NCBI GenBank assembly: GCA_945643635.1
Contig: CALZFC010000040.1
Location: forward strand, 284,501 to 348,500
DNA: 64,000 nucleotides
DNA from: Allodiplogaster sudhausi
Taxonomy: Eukaryota; Nematoda; Chromadorea; Rhabditida; Diplogasteridae
Direction of reading: 5' to 3'
Every line of letters begins with the position of its first letter. Within the stretch, counting starts at the first letter, position 1. The translations under genes and the position numbers were made by a program. Below the pieces are notes generated by a model that saw nothing but the letters and a program-made list of their open reading frames with translations, made no database searches and was not told where the DNA came from. Positions 11,932 through 23,180 of this stretch are shown piece after piece.

Positions 11932-12341
11932 GAATTAATTAATCATGAAAACTTAGAACGTAAAATGCTACATTTCAATGAGCTCAAAAATGCAGAACAC
12001 GCCATCTTGAGCCATCAACCGGGCCGTAATATTATACTTCTTAGAATTACTATTTTTCCTCATCAAAAGTTTTAGTTTACGGTCATATTGACGGATCGGA
12101 TGTTGACAGCCAAATTTGAAGAATTCTTTTTTTTACTTATCAGTGTAAGATATCTATTTCTTGGGTTAATCTTCTCCGCTTGGTTCTTTTTTACAACTAT
12201 AAAAGACTCGGGAAAAAAGCGAGCAGTTGCTCCGCACTACAATGGCAATACATTTTGTCACTGCTAGTGGACTGCTTTGCGCATTTTTAATTACGTAGCA
12301 ACTGCTCGCTTTTTTCCCGAGGAGTTTTCAGCCGATTGCCA
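11932..12341. promoter_or_regulatory. Divergent promoter region between PDHX-like and ERI-like genes
   Basis: 410 bp between two head-to-head start codons. On the + strand a TATAAAAG box lies at 12198-12205, suggesting a start site near 12230 for the exonuclease gene. A perfect 25-bp inverted repeat (12207-12231 and 12297-12321) straddles the likely leader. A 15-codon upstream reading frame (ATG 12242, stop ending 12298) lies in the loop. The minus-strand side is AT-rich without a clear TATA box. Confidence 0.5.
12207..12321. repeat. Perfect 25-bp inverted repeat upstream of the ERI-like gene
   Basis: The left arm 12207-12231 (CTCGGGAAAAAAGCGAGCAG followed by TTGCT) is exactly complementary to the right arm 12297-12321, with a 65-base loop. 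It starts two bases after a TATAAAAG box and ends 20 bp before the exonuclease start codon. It could be a small transposon remnant or an RNA hairpin in the leader. Confidence 0.8.
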
Positions 12342-14151
12342 ATGGCGGCTGCGCTACGACGCGGGATGGTGCGGCCAAAGCAACTCTTCGACTTCTTTCT
12401 CGTCCTCGACTTTGAGGCAACTTGCGAGAGAGGTGGCAAGATACTCCCAATACAGGTCAGGGAATAAAAGGGTTGCCGGATTCCGGCGACCTACCCTGTT
12501 TTTGGGGCATCAGAATTACACCAGTCTGTTTTTTTTGTTGGGAATGTTAGGTGAGAAGGTTACATAATACACCCAACAAAATGTATTTTAAAACAAAATG
12601 TCAACGAGGTTCGTGTTTAATGGCTTGTCTGTGCTAAAAGTAATCAGAGAGTACGGAGAAAATAGTTTCCTCAACTGATGTTGTCTGTGATATACTTTGA
12701 AACATATTTTTATATCTAAAATTTATCTCGTCGGTGTTTACCCTAGTCTGTGAGCATAGTTCTAGGTGGTTGTTTCAGCTATCCAATATATCAAATTGTA
12801 GAGAAAATTCGGGGAGGCAGATTGCACCATTTTGATATTCGGAAAAATCAAAATAAATCACATCAATTTAGCTTTGACAGTATGAAATTATTTCGCCGTT
12901 TAATTTGAATATTGCTTGATTTTGTAGGCTATGAAAAAGTAGTCATTTGGGGAATCAAAATGGTGCGATCAGCCTCCCCGAATTTACTCTACAATTTGAT
13001 ATATTGGATGACTCAAACAACCCCCGGGAAGTATGCTCACAGACTAGGGTAAGCACCTACGAGGTCTTTTTGACGTCCGTCCTTCGCTACTTTGCACTCT
13101 ACGTAGAATTTTGTTCAATGTAGTCGAACATTGGGTCAAACTCAAAAATGCTTTTGCGTTTCCATAAACACATATTTAAAATAAAAAGTTAGATTTTTAC
13201 GACCCTACCCTGTTTTCTGACTAATTTTTTTGGCCACCCCACCCTGTTTTGGAAAGCCATCCGGCAAGGCTTTTATTCCCTGATACAGGTTTGGGAAGTT
13301 GCTTGCGTAGAATCTGCTGTTGTTTTCAATACACTATCAGAGTTCAGGAGATCATCGAGTTCCCCGTTGTGAAAGTAGATTCATCGACTCTGGCTCTGGA
13401 GGCAACCTTTCACCGTTATGTCAAGCCGGTGGAGCGGCCGGAGCTCACTCCTTTCTGCACCGAATTAACCGGTATTATACAGGTGCTTTGTACTAATTAA
13501 TATTCGAGCTTCGCTTTCCTTTTTCAACCTTATGTTAGTTTCCGAATTAACTTGAGGAATTGATTGAGCTGTTGCAGGAAATGGTTGAAAACTGTAATCG
13601 AGTCGAAGAAGTTCTGAGTGAATTAGACCGTTGGATGACTCAAGAGATCCCAGAGGGAAAGTCGTTCTGTTTCGTTACGTGTGGTGATTGGGATCTTAAA
13701 GTAATGCTGCCTTCCGAAGCACAGGCTAAGAATATTCCGCTGCCTTCGTCAGTTACAGTATTCTATGATGTTTGCTGACATCAGAAGTGTCTTCAGCGTA
13801 TTACTTTTCTGAAACATGATCATGTTCATTGTACTGGTTTTTTTACTGACTGCAGGTACTTCAACCAGTGGATCAATATTAAGAAGTCTTTCTGTGAGAA
13901 GAATAACAAGTTTCCTCGTGGAATTCGAGATATGCTCTCTCACTACGGGATTCGGCATGAGGTATTATACAGCTATTATTTATCTTTGAGGGAAGTATCG
14001 ATAATTATAGGGACGCTTGCACAGTGGAATCGATGACGTCAAGAATATCTGCTCTATAGTTCGCGCGCTTGTTGAGTCCGGCCATATCCTGTCGCCGCAT
14101 TCAAACCAGCAAGAATCTCGAAGATCATTTAGTGCCCAGTGGAATGCATGA
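12342..14151 (+). CDS. ERI1/ERI3-type DEDDh 3'-5' exoribonuclease
   Basis: Predicted 221-residue exonuclease of the ERI family, whose members trim histone-mRNA stem-loops, 5.8S rRNA or small RNAs. Exons: 12342-12455, 13348-13482, 13578-13747, 13856-13961, 14011-14151; all phases agree. Exo I is DFFLVLDFEATCE (catalytic Asp and Glu). The middle holds FHRYVKP and FCTELTGI, followed by WMTQEI and GDWDL; the C-terminal block is HSGIDDVKNI (catalytic His and Asp). It is a bare nuclease domain without the SAP domain of ERI1, so it is closer in size to ERI3. The ATG is the first after the putative TATA box apart from the upstream mini-frame. Intron 1 is almost entirely an hAT-like transposon. The gene converges on the following minus-strand gene with 212 bp between stops. 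Confidence 0.92.
12458..13282. mobile_element. Non-autonomous hAT-like element inserted at the 5' splice site of ERI intron 1
   Basis: 825-bp element with terminal inverted repeats CAGGGAATAAAAG (12458-12470) and its reverse complement (13270-13282), flanked by perfect 8-bp duplications ATACAGGT at 12450-12457 and 13283-13290. CAGGG ends and an 8-bp duplication are typical of hAT transposons. Inside is a second large palindrome of roughly 105-bp arms (about 12740-12845 against 12950-13055). No transposase frame is present. The duplication contains the exon end and the donor GT, so the element lies exactly on the splice junction. Confidence 0.85.
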
Positions 14152-14363
14152 GAGGTTTGGCAATCAGTAGAATGGATATGTATATAATACAATAAACTGG
14201 CAGTGAGAGAGTATATGCGAGGCCCGTTGCGAATTCACTAGGCTAATAATAATTACTTGGCGATCTCACACAAAAGGCTAGTCGACTTAGAGCGAATATG
14301 GAGTGGGGGATCTGTGATATCTGTGACAAAATGTAGATAGGAACGAGTACCAAATTGTACCGG

Positions 14364-15978
14364 TCACACAATGTACTGCTTGGTTGAACTTCTAGACTTG
14401 GTCCTCTCGGCCCCGCTGCCCACGCGGCTCAGTCTTCGTCGAACACTCCGCGATCGTTTCTGAGAATTGAATTAGTAACTAGAGGGAAGCCGTTGGAACT
14501 GATATCCGAAATTGTCGCTGTATTGTGGTTTGACCTAATCCCTCGCTACCAAGTCTCGTCATTCAATTTCTTTCAGAGCAATTTTAACACTTACAATTTT
14601 GTTTTTGTTTGCATTGATGATGCAGTGAAGAAGATGGGTTGTTCATATTGTTTCGTTAATTTTTTTCCTTTGTGGCAAAAAATATTTAAAAAGAAAATTG
14701 TTAAATAAATTATTAGTAAAACTCACAGCAACTTTTCCGACAGGCTGATACTGTGGAGACTGCGAGTTCCAGTAGTGGCAGATTAGAACGGATGTCAGAA
14801 TGAAGCACACGCCTGTAATGTTCTTGAATAATTCAAATTTATATAGGCGAGGATGAAGGACATGAGTCCTTTCTCTTACAATAAAAAAAGGAAAGTGCAA
14901 GTGGAACTGTCAAATGTACTGTTGTTATTGGCTGTCCGTCATAAACGAGTAGGAAATGACATGTTTTCTCAATATAATTTCCTACAAAAACAGATAGTAA
15001 AGAAATGAAAAATTTGCAGTATACAATTCTAAACTCTTCGCGAGCGAAGGCAGCATGCTGACCGACAGTAACCGAGCAGAGCAGCATTGTAACTGAGAGG
15101 CCGTTGATGAAACCAGTCCTTTCCTTCATCTTGCTCAGCTTGTCCAGCCAGATTCCCGCCGTGATCACAACCAGAAGATGGCCGACCGATGAGATGATAC
15201 ACAGGATCAGCCACATCACGAGCATCGTCCGCCAACGATATCTGCATTCCTCATTGCAAGAAGGGAGCATTTTGCGGGCTACCGTATACCTGTGCACGGC
15301 TCCGATTCCGATGAATGCAGTGAGCAGGCCGACTATGGCGGCCACGCTGTTCATGTGGCAAGTGGACTGGTACTCGGCCTGGGAGAAGCCAGGGCAAGAG
15401 AGGCCGTGGGCCAGGAACCCAAGAGAGAGCACCAGCTCAGCCTTGCACAGTTGCACCATGATACGGGCGTATCTGAGAGAGGATTACGGTAGTCGCATGA
15501 TCTGTCCAAGGCGTGCTCACTCCGTGTGCTGGAAGCCACTTCGCTGCATGACAGTATAGGTCTTGTAGCGACGACGCTCACTTCCATGCTGCTCTTCATC
15601 CGTCTCCGAACTCTGAGGAGGGATGGAGTCGGGGTACACGACAGAGAAAGAGAGATAGAGAAGACAGAGAGAGAGAGAATGAGACTGAAAAGGAAAAGAA
15701 GAGATTAAGTAAGAGAGATTGAGAAAAGCGAGATAGAAAAACTAAGATGGAGAAGAGAGAGAGGGAGAGACAAGAGAAGAGATATGAAGAAAAGAGAGAC
15801 AGATAAACGAGAGCTAGAGAAAAAAGAGATCATGAGAAGGAACACAATTGAGTTTGTAAGAAAGATGCGAGAAACGGAAAGAGTAAGGTTAGGGAGAAGG
15901 GGACGTGCAAAAATAGACCTGTTCAGGTGGCATGATCAGACGGAGCTCCGGCTCCTGGAACGGCGGCAGAAGATTCAT
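14364..15978 (-). CDS. Multi-pass membrane protein, Frag1/DRAM/Sfk1-like
   Basis: Predicted 263-residue protein. Exons (minus): 15978-15919, 15612-15521, 15472-15025, 14822-14727, 14459-14364; phases agree and the sum is an exact multiple of three. The N-terminus is short and polar (MNLLPPFQEPELRL, then a Glu/Arg-rich stretch). Several hydrophobic helices follow, among them SVAAIVGLLTAFIGIGAVHRY, a stretch with MLVMWLILCIISSVG and VITAGIWL, and GVCFILTSVLICHYW. The cytosolic tail is very basic (KRSRSVRRRL...) and ends QYIV. A helix followed by a polar RY..ARK loop and further helices resembles the Frag1/DRAM/Sfk1 group, whose members act in autophagy or lipid organisation, but no diagnostic motif fixes this. 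Existence of the gene is well supported; the family name is tentative. Confidence 0.6.
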
Positions 15979-16779
15979 GGCAGATGCTAGAATGAGAGAA
16001 GAAAAAAGATCTCCATCGAGTTGGGCAGACTGGGAGAGAAGGAGAAAAGAGACAGGACTAATGAGATTCTTGCATGATAAGCAGAACAAGACTGACGATG
16101 GAAAGAAGAGAAAGTGGAAGGGAAAGGGAGGAATAAAGACAGCTAGAGAGAGAGGAATGTGGAGAGAGAATTAGGATAGAGCAAGAGATCCCTAGGCAGA
16201 CGGATCTGTAGACAGAGCCTAAGAAGAGAGAGAGAGAGAGAGAGAGATTAGAGAGAGCAAAAAGGATAGAGGAGATGAGTAGACTGGCGTTGACCTAGAT
16301 GCGCATGTACTGGGAGAAGTAGTAGAAGTGCCCTGACGGTGTATTGTCCACCCTGCCACTAGCAAGCCATCCCCTCTCCTCTCCCCTCTGTCTTGCTTGC
16401 CCCTCAACACTTTATATCTTCCATCTCTTCACGACAACCTTTCTTCCTCCTCGCAACCAACACGAAATTTAAGGCCCTTTTACGATCAATCACGTTGGTT
16501 ACTTCACATATTTTAGTACACCTCTTCGAAAATCTAATCTGCGCTGCACATTGGCTCATTCGTAACTATTCTAACGCCGTTCTCGAAAAATTCCAGAGCT
16601 GATGGTAAACTTCTTCTTTTCCAGTCCTTTTATTTCCGTTTAGATACTTTTCCTTATCATCAAAAGAAATGTTTTTGTTAAATAGCAGAATTTATTCGCG
16701 ATTTGACTAGCAAACATCAAGCCGGCGCATTTTGTATTCACGAATTGTGTAATTTCTTTTCCAGCTCGACCTTCTCGTT
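15979..16779. other. Intergenic region between Frag1-like and WDR46 genes
   Basis: Head-to-head spacer of about 800 bp. The left part is purine-rich with a (GA)n tract near 16228-16250, and the right part is AT-rich. It probably holds the promoters of both genes. No coding region is supported. Confidence 0.5.
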
Positions 16780-19002
16780 ATGGCGACGGAAAAAGTGGTG
16801 CTGACTGCAGTTGACGAGACACCTGAAGATGGAAATGTGGAAGGCAAGAAAAACTGGAAGCTCTTCAAGATGATGAAGAAGGAACGAAAGAAAACTTTTC
16901 CAAAGTTAGTCCGACTCTATTGTTTTCATCCCTGCCTTTTATTCGAGACTTCTGTGGAACATTAGTAGAGGTATTCTGAATAGAAAACGCCGCGTAGAAG
17001 ATGAGTACCCGGACGTGGTGGAAGTGAGCGCGGCCGCCCTCGCACGCCACTCCAACGCTGCCGTGAACATCAAGCCTGAGGCCATGCGATCCGCTCTCCA
17101 GACCAAGAAGTTCGCGAAGAAGAAGCAGAAGATGATGGAGAGCATCGAGAAGACAGCGAGGGCCGAGTTGTTGAACGAGGAGGAACAGGGATTCATCAAA
17201 CCTGACGACGGCGAATTCACATACAACATCCGGCAGAGTGAGATTGTCGCGAATGTGGATATCGCCAGTGCCAGCAAGGTTCTTCTGTTCATCCATCTCG
17301 AATTATTCTATTTTATTTTCTATTATTAGTCTCCAGCTTAAATACTAAAGCGCTTGAATGAATTGAGTTAATATACCGGTTACGGGCTCCCCTTTCTGGT
17401 TGTTCTTTTGCTTGTTCTAATATTATTCTTATTTTATTGTTGTATTTTCTCGGCACGACTAGAATGACGGGAAATTTTGGCTGTTTGCAGCGCTTTGATC
17501 TGAACTTGGAGCAGTTCGGCCCTTACCGCACGGACTTCTCCCGGAACGGACGCTTCCTCGCTCTGGCCGGCCGCAAGGGACACGTGGCCGTCTTGGACTG
17601 GCACACCAAGAAACTCCAGTTCGAGACCAATGTCATGGAGACTGTCCGCGATGTCCAGTTTGTATCTTTCAATTCATTTCTTAAGAGCACCAGTTCGCAA
17701 GTAAACTAACCATTTTTTCTTAATTCTCTCAACCTCGACACTTACTTTGTTTTCTTATCTTTCGTATAATATTTTCATTCTCATTGTTTCTTGCTCTAAT
17801 CATTGATCTCGGTCTCACTTATATACAGTATTATTTTTATTGATGGGGTTTACTTATATTTCTTTTGTGAGAGATGTGAGTCACTTGGTGATCTGTCTTC
17901 AGATTCTTGCATACGGAATTGATGGTGGCGGTCTCGCAGAAGAACTACACTTACATCTACGACCAGGCAGGCGTAGAGTTGCATTGCCTCAAGAGTCTCT
18001 TCCAAACACTCAATCTCGAGTTCCTCCCTCATCACTTCCTTCTCGTTGCTGGGGTTTGCTTCTCTCTTTCATTTTTTAAAAAGGATTATTTGTTTTCAGC
18101 ACAGTTTATGCTATAAATTCATTCATCAGAAATAGTATTCAGTTGGAGACAATGCCTGAAAAACGTAGTCTTTAACGGAGACGCGTTTCTTATTGATTTC
18201 TAGGCTGACGCATCAAAGGAATCAGCCTTTCCTTTTGTAGACGAAGACCTCATTCCTTCATTTCGTCGACACTTCAGTCGGGCAGATGGTTGCATCGTAC
18301 AGGACAGGACGGGGACCTCTCAATGTCATGACTCAGAACCCAGCCAATGCCATCATTCACACTGGCCATGGAGATGGTGCGTGGCTTTCTTTATCTATTC
18401 ACTTCCTTCTTTTTAAGAGGCTCGGCTGCTTCAGTCATCATTATGATTGTGAGGTACAGCAATAAATTACATCCTTAAACAAGGAGTTTATCCTTCTTTG
18501 CTACTAAAGGATATTATTACCTTTTTAAACATATATGGGCTTCCATGTTCTATGCAGGGGAAAAGGTACCGTCGACTTGACGGACCTCGCTTTTATTCCC
18601 TGTTTCTATGTAATTAACTAATTACATATGTGTAAACGATTGTGAGTTGCAGGTACCGTATCCCTTTGGTCCCCGACAGTGAAGGAGCCCTTGGTGCGAA
18701 TGCTGGCGCATCCCTGCACACTTAGTGGCATTGCTGTTGACGAAACCGGCAACTACATGTACACTTCAGGGATCGACAACAAGTGCAGGTGAGAGTAGAG
18801 GAGAGCGGAAGGGCAGATTTACTGTGATGAGAGTAGAGAAGCAGAGATACGGTGGATGTTCTCTCAGGGTCTGGGACGTGCGGACCTTCCGCCATCTCCA
18901 CACATACAACATGCCACGCGGGCTCACTCACATTGCAGTGAGTCAGCGGCATGCGCTTGCTGCTGTTTGTGGCAACACTGTTCAGGTAGGTACCACTCCA
19001 TG

Positions 19003-19044
<42 letters not shown>

Positions 19045-20067
19045 CTTTGCTTGCAGATCTATCGTGACCTGGAGTCTGGTGTCTGCAGTGATCCCTACCT
19101 CACTCACCGCTTCCCCTGCTCGGTGGCCTCACTGAACTTCGTGCCTTTCGAGGATGTTCTTGGCGTTGGCCATGACCACGGATTCTCCTCTATTCTCGTC
19201 CCAGGTTGACTTTTCCGGTCCTCGTTTGCTATTTTTCTCCTTGATCTCCTCATTATTTCACTTCATTTGTTCTTCATTGCCTCCCAACTTTCCCCGTGTT
19301 CTTTTTGCCTTCTCTTTCTTATTCCTTTCTACATCTCCTCTTCTTCAGGCAGTGGTGAGGCGAATGTGGACGCGTTACGCAATAATCCGTACGAGACGAA
19401 GAGACAGCGCAGGGAGCGGGAAGTGAAGCAACTGCTCGACAAGGTCTCTTCTTCTTCCTTTCTTCTTTGCTCCACTCTCTTTCTCTTTTCTCTCTTTACT
19501 CACTTCTCACTAACAACTCTCTCTCTTTCTTTGTCTGCCTCTGTTTCTCTCAAGGTTCTTTCGGTGCCTCTTTCTCTTTCCTTCTTCACAACTTTTTTTT
19601 ATAGATATTTTCATTTATTCTATGTAACTTTAGGTTTATCATTTATCATTGACTCTCCGTAACTTATTTGCCGGTCGGGTAAGAAATAAATATTTGATGT
19701 CATGTGTACCACGAGCTGAGCATGTTGCAACCTGTTCTTGCAGATACCGGCCGAAATGATCTGTCTGGATGCAGACGCAGTGACCCAAGTGAACACGGAA
19801 GCACTCGAGGAGGAGATCGAGAAGAAGAAATCCATTTTATGGACAAAGGCACCGCAGATCGAGTACACCGTCAAGAATAAGGCGAAAGGGAGAGGGGGCG
19901 GAGTCAAGAATGCGAAGAACAAGGAGGAGCTACAGGCAGAGGCAAGGAAGAAGCACAACCTGGAGAGGAGAGCGATGGAGAAGGAATTGTTCGTGGAGGG
20001 AGAGGAGACGCAAACTCAGGACAAACCAAAGAGTGTCCTCGACAGATTCAAGAAGAAGAAAGGGTAG
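16780..20067 (+). CDS. WDR46: WDR46/UTP7 (BING4) ribosome-biogenesis WD40 protein
   Basis: Nucleolar small-subunit processome component needed for 18S rRNA maturation. Ten exons: 16780-16904, 16984-17278, 17491-17657, 17903-18053, 18241-18376, 18653-18788, 18868-18985, 19057-19204, 19349-19443, 19744-20067. They total 1695 nt, a complete 564-residue protein in one phase. Landmarks: a basic Lys-rich N-terminus, [35 protein letters not shown], the WD blades [13 protein letters not shown] and [10 protein letters not shown], then the BING4 signature [31 protein letters not shown] and [12 protein letters not shown]. The C-terminus is basic ([11 protein letters not shown]). The ATG follows a pyrimidine-rich stretch. 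One intron carries a 48-bp hAT-like remnant (18555-18602). The highly conserved C-terminal signature makes the identification secure. Confidence 0.96.
18555..18602. mobile_element. Minute hAT-like element (48 bp) in a WDR46 intron
   Basis: The left end reads CAGGGGAAAAG and the right end CTTTTATTCCCTG; the latter is the exact complement of the 13-bp terminus of the 825-bp element in the ERI gene. Flanks are GTTCTATG (18547-18554) and TTTCTATG (18603-18610), 7 of 8 matching, as expected for an old 8-bp target duplication. Only the termini remain. Confidence 0.65.
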
Positions 20068-20542
20068 ACAAGGAAGTATTCCACTTTGTTTCTTGTTATC
20101 CAGAATGTTAAGTTTGAGTTGCTGAATGATAAAGTTACTGTTATTTCAAAAATTTTATTGTTGCGTATCCCGGACACCAAAATTATGAGATTTTCACTAC
20201 ATAAGACTTTCGGTTGGTGTTTAATCGGGGCTGGCAGGAGGTTCGTATTTATAATGTGATAGAATTCAGTTCGAACGTAGATCCAGGCCCTTCTTTGTCG
20301 AAAATATGGTGAAAGTGCCCCAAAGATGTCTAGCCTTCCTGGCAGCAAGTCCTCTCTTCTCTGATAATACGTGTTAGGCTCTCCCACTCCCCTTCAGGGC
20401 ATCACTCATCTTTACGCATGCTTACCTAACGAAAAGTCAGCTAGCACTGCACTTGTAGCACTCTTGTTCTTACTCTCACTCTCTCCCTCTCCCTCACCTT
20501 TTCTTTCTTCCTATCTCTCACCCTTTCTCTCACCCCTTCCCT

Positions 20543-20601
<59 letters not shown>

Positions 20602-20889
20602 TTTTCTATATTTCGCTTCCTTATGTCTTCAGCTGAACCCTGTCGTTTCCTCTCTTCGTCATTCTCTATGTCTCTTCCCATTCTTTCTCTCTTCTCTTTT
20701 CCTTGTTAGCTAAGTCCCGCCCCCAAGTATTCTGTGAGCGCCTTTGGGTTCGCTGCAGATTTGTTAATCCGAAAGAGGCATTGCTCACTGAAGAACCAGA
20801 CGAAAGAGAGAAACAAAGTGAGAGAGGGAGAGAGAGAGATAAAGAGAGAGAGCGAAACAGAGGAGGATGAAAAGGTGAGACAAAGAGGC
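20068..20889. other. Spacer between WDR46 and the cadherin gene
   Basis: Holds the WDR46 3' end and a long (CT)n tract at about 20545-20598. No gene is recognised. Further 5' exons of the cadherin could hide in 20700-20890, but no frame is convincing. Confidence 0.45.
20545..20598. repeat. (CT)n microsatellite
   Basis: About 54 bp of nearly perfect CT dinucleotide repeat upstream of the cadherin gene. Confidence 0.9.
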
Positions 20890-20944
20890 TGAGAAGTGAA
20901 CGGTGCTGAAGACGGCCAACTTCTCATCACTCCCAAATCACCCG

Positions 20945-20988
<44 letters not shown>

Positions 20989-21190
20989 TATCTCTCTCTC
21001 TCAACCATCGTTATCACTCTCTCTCACTCTGTCTCTTTCCCTACTCCTTCTAATCTCTCTGATTCCCTCTCCTCTTTCCATTTCAGCTTCTCCTCCATAA
21101 TTCCTCCCCGACTGTTCCTCACCGTGTTCGATGCGGCGTCATCGCCAATGCATCGTCACGACACTGCGCCGTCTCGCCATCTTCATTACT
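20890..21190 (+). CDS. Possible 5' exons of the cadherin gene
   Basis: Two short frames look like pieces of a cadherin repeat: NGAEDGQLLITPKSP around 20895-20942, and IIPPRLFLTVFDAASSP around 21096-21150 behind a TTTCAG acceptor. The pattern G.L....P.. followed by LTV.D is that of the middle and last strands of an EC domain, with a (CT)n intron between them. Neither segment alone is diagnostic, and no start codon or signal peptide was found. Confidence 0.3.
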
Positions 21191-21993
21191 TACATAGGTT
21201 CGGTTCACTTTAACTTTACTGTACATATCTCACTCTCGCTCTCTCTCTTTTTCCCTCTCCCTCTCTCTCTCTCTCTCGCCCTCTCTCTCCCTCTCCCTCT
21301 CACTCTCTCGTTTGCCTTTTTCTTGTACATGTACATACATATAAACTGTATCATCTCCGCTGTTGAAATCTATAAATGCCTTATTACGTTTTTTGCCTTT
21401 CCTAGCGAGAACGCGAATTCCTTGTCCTCCTCACAATTCAATGACCGTTGAACGACAACTGTGCTAGCAAAGTGTTTTGTTGGTAGAGCCAGTTCACAAC
21501 ATTTAGAATCTTTCTCGCTCACTTTCCAATCACTTTCTGCTCTCGTTCTCCCTTTCTCTTCTCTCTCACCCCCCTCTCTCTCCTTCTCTCTCTATGTCTC
21601 TTTCTTTTCTCTCTGTATCTCTCTCTGCCAAGATAACTCATTATCATCAGTAACCTACATTCTTGTGGATAAGAAAACTCTCATCGTCAGTAGCGGGTAA
21701 TCCTCGTTATGTTTAAAACGCGTCGAAAAAGTGTATTCTTCATCGACGATATTACGAGAAGAGTCTTCCGTATTTTTTAAAACTCTCGAATAGCATATTA
21801 ATTCTTCACTTTATATTTCTAACCTGTTATTCTTCCAATTCTTCTAACCATCTGCAGTAATTACCCCTTCTCTCCTTCTCCTTTCCTTTCTATGAATTCT
21901 ACATTTGCCATCACAGTAATTCCTCCCATCTGTGGTTCGGTTCACTCAAATTCCAAGACGGAATAAGCGGGCGAGTAAAAGAGAAAAAGAGAA

Positions 21994-22040
<47 letters not shown>

Positions 22041-22236
22041 AAAGGGTCATGCAATCATCCTGAATAATGCGTCCTCTTTTTTTGGTGCCTCTTACTGCTT
22101 GCTGAAAGCAGTTGAAGTCCATGAGGAGGAGACCTTGAAGCGATACAGCGAGCACTCTGCTCTTTTTGTCCCTGTTATTCGCTCTCCCTTCTCTCTCCCT
22201 CTCTGTCTCTCTCTCTCTCATTGCCTCTTTCTGCAG

Positions 22237-23128
22237 ATCTTCTGGTGTGTGCTGTGGCAGACGGAGCGGCGTCCTCCCGTAGTCCGCTCTCCTCTGTCTC
22301 TTCCTCCGTGATCCGCGTGGATCCCTCATTCCTTCTGGTAGATGAAGACTGGCCGATCGGTCGGCCCCTCCGCCTGTCCATCTGCCCCTCCTCTGCTCGC
22401 ATCGTCGACGGAGACCCCTTGGGGGTCTTCGCCCTCCGCCCTTCTTCTGAGGGCAGCTGTGCTGAGCTCTCGCTCAAGACTCCCCTCGACGCTGACGTTT
22501 GTCTCTCTACATCTCTGTGCTCTCTCTCTCTGCCAATCATCTCTCTCCCTCTCTCCCTCTCTCTCGCTCTCTCTCTCTCTCTCTTGCCTAGCAGTGCTCG
22601 TGGCTGACATCCATGTGTGTGCCTCGCGGCTTTGCCCCTCCCCAGTCCCTCTCTGTCTGCACAACCAAACAGTCGCCCTTCGCTGTCCATTCCCGGGAAG
22701 CTCACGATGTATTCTGTCTGCAACTTCACTCTTTTCGTACGACAGTCCGCTTCCGTCTCTTTGGCTCTCCCTCTCACTCTCTCTCTCTCTCTCTCTCTCT
22801 CGCTCTCTCTCCTTCTCTCTCTACCTGTCCTCTAACTAATCTCTCAGCATCTGTCCACCACATTCCTGAACACTCTGACATGGACTGACACAAAATGAAA
22901 GGACAGCGGAATGTTGCCGGAGGGTCCTTTGATCACTTCGACTTCAACTGGAAGGGGAAACAAGAGCATTCAAGGGTAAAGTTGTTCGAAATACATAAAT
23001 GGAGGTGAAATTCTATGAGACAAGAGATAGACATAGAGAGAGTGAGAGAGAGAGACGAAATGAGCACGAGAAAGGGCGAAATCGGTGAGTCATTATGATG
23101 ATGCCCGGGCATGCGCTCTCTCTCTCCT

Positions 23129-23180
<52 letters not shown>

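Noticed and set aside
12342..13482. ERI intron 1 created by the transposon (true introner)
   Set aside because: Without the element a normal 59-nt intron with donor GTTTGG and acceptor TTCAG remains, so the intron is older than the insertion.
20016..20387. Minus-strand frame downstream of WDR46
   Set aside because: It overlaps the last WDR46 exon, has no recognised domain and no clear splice partners.
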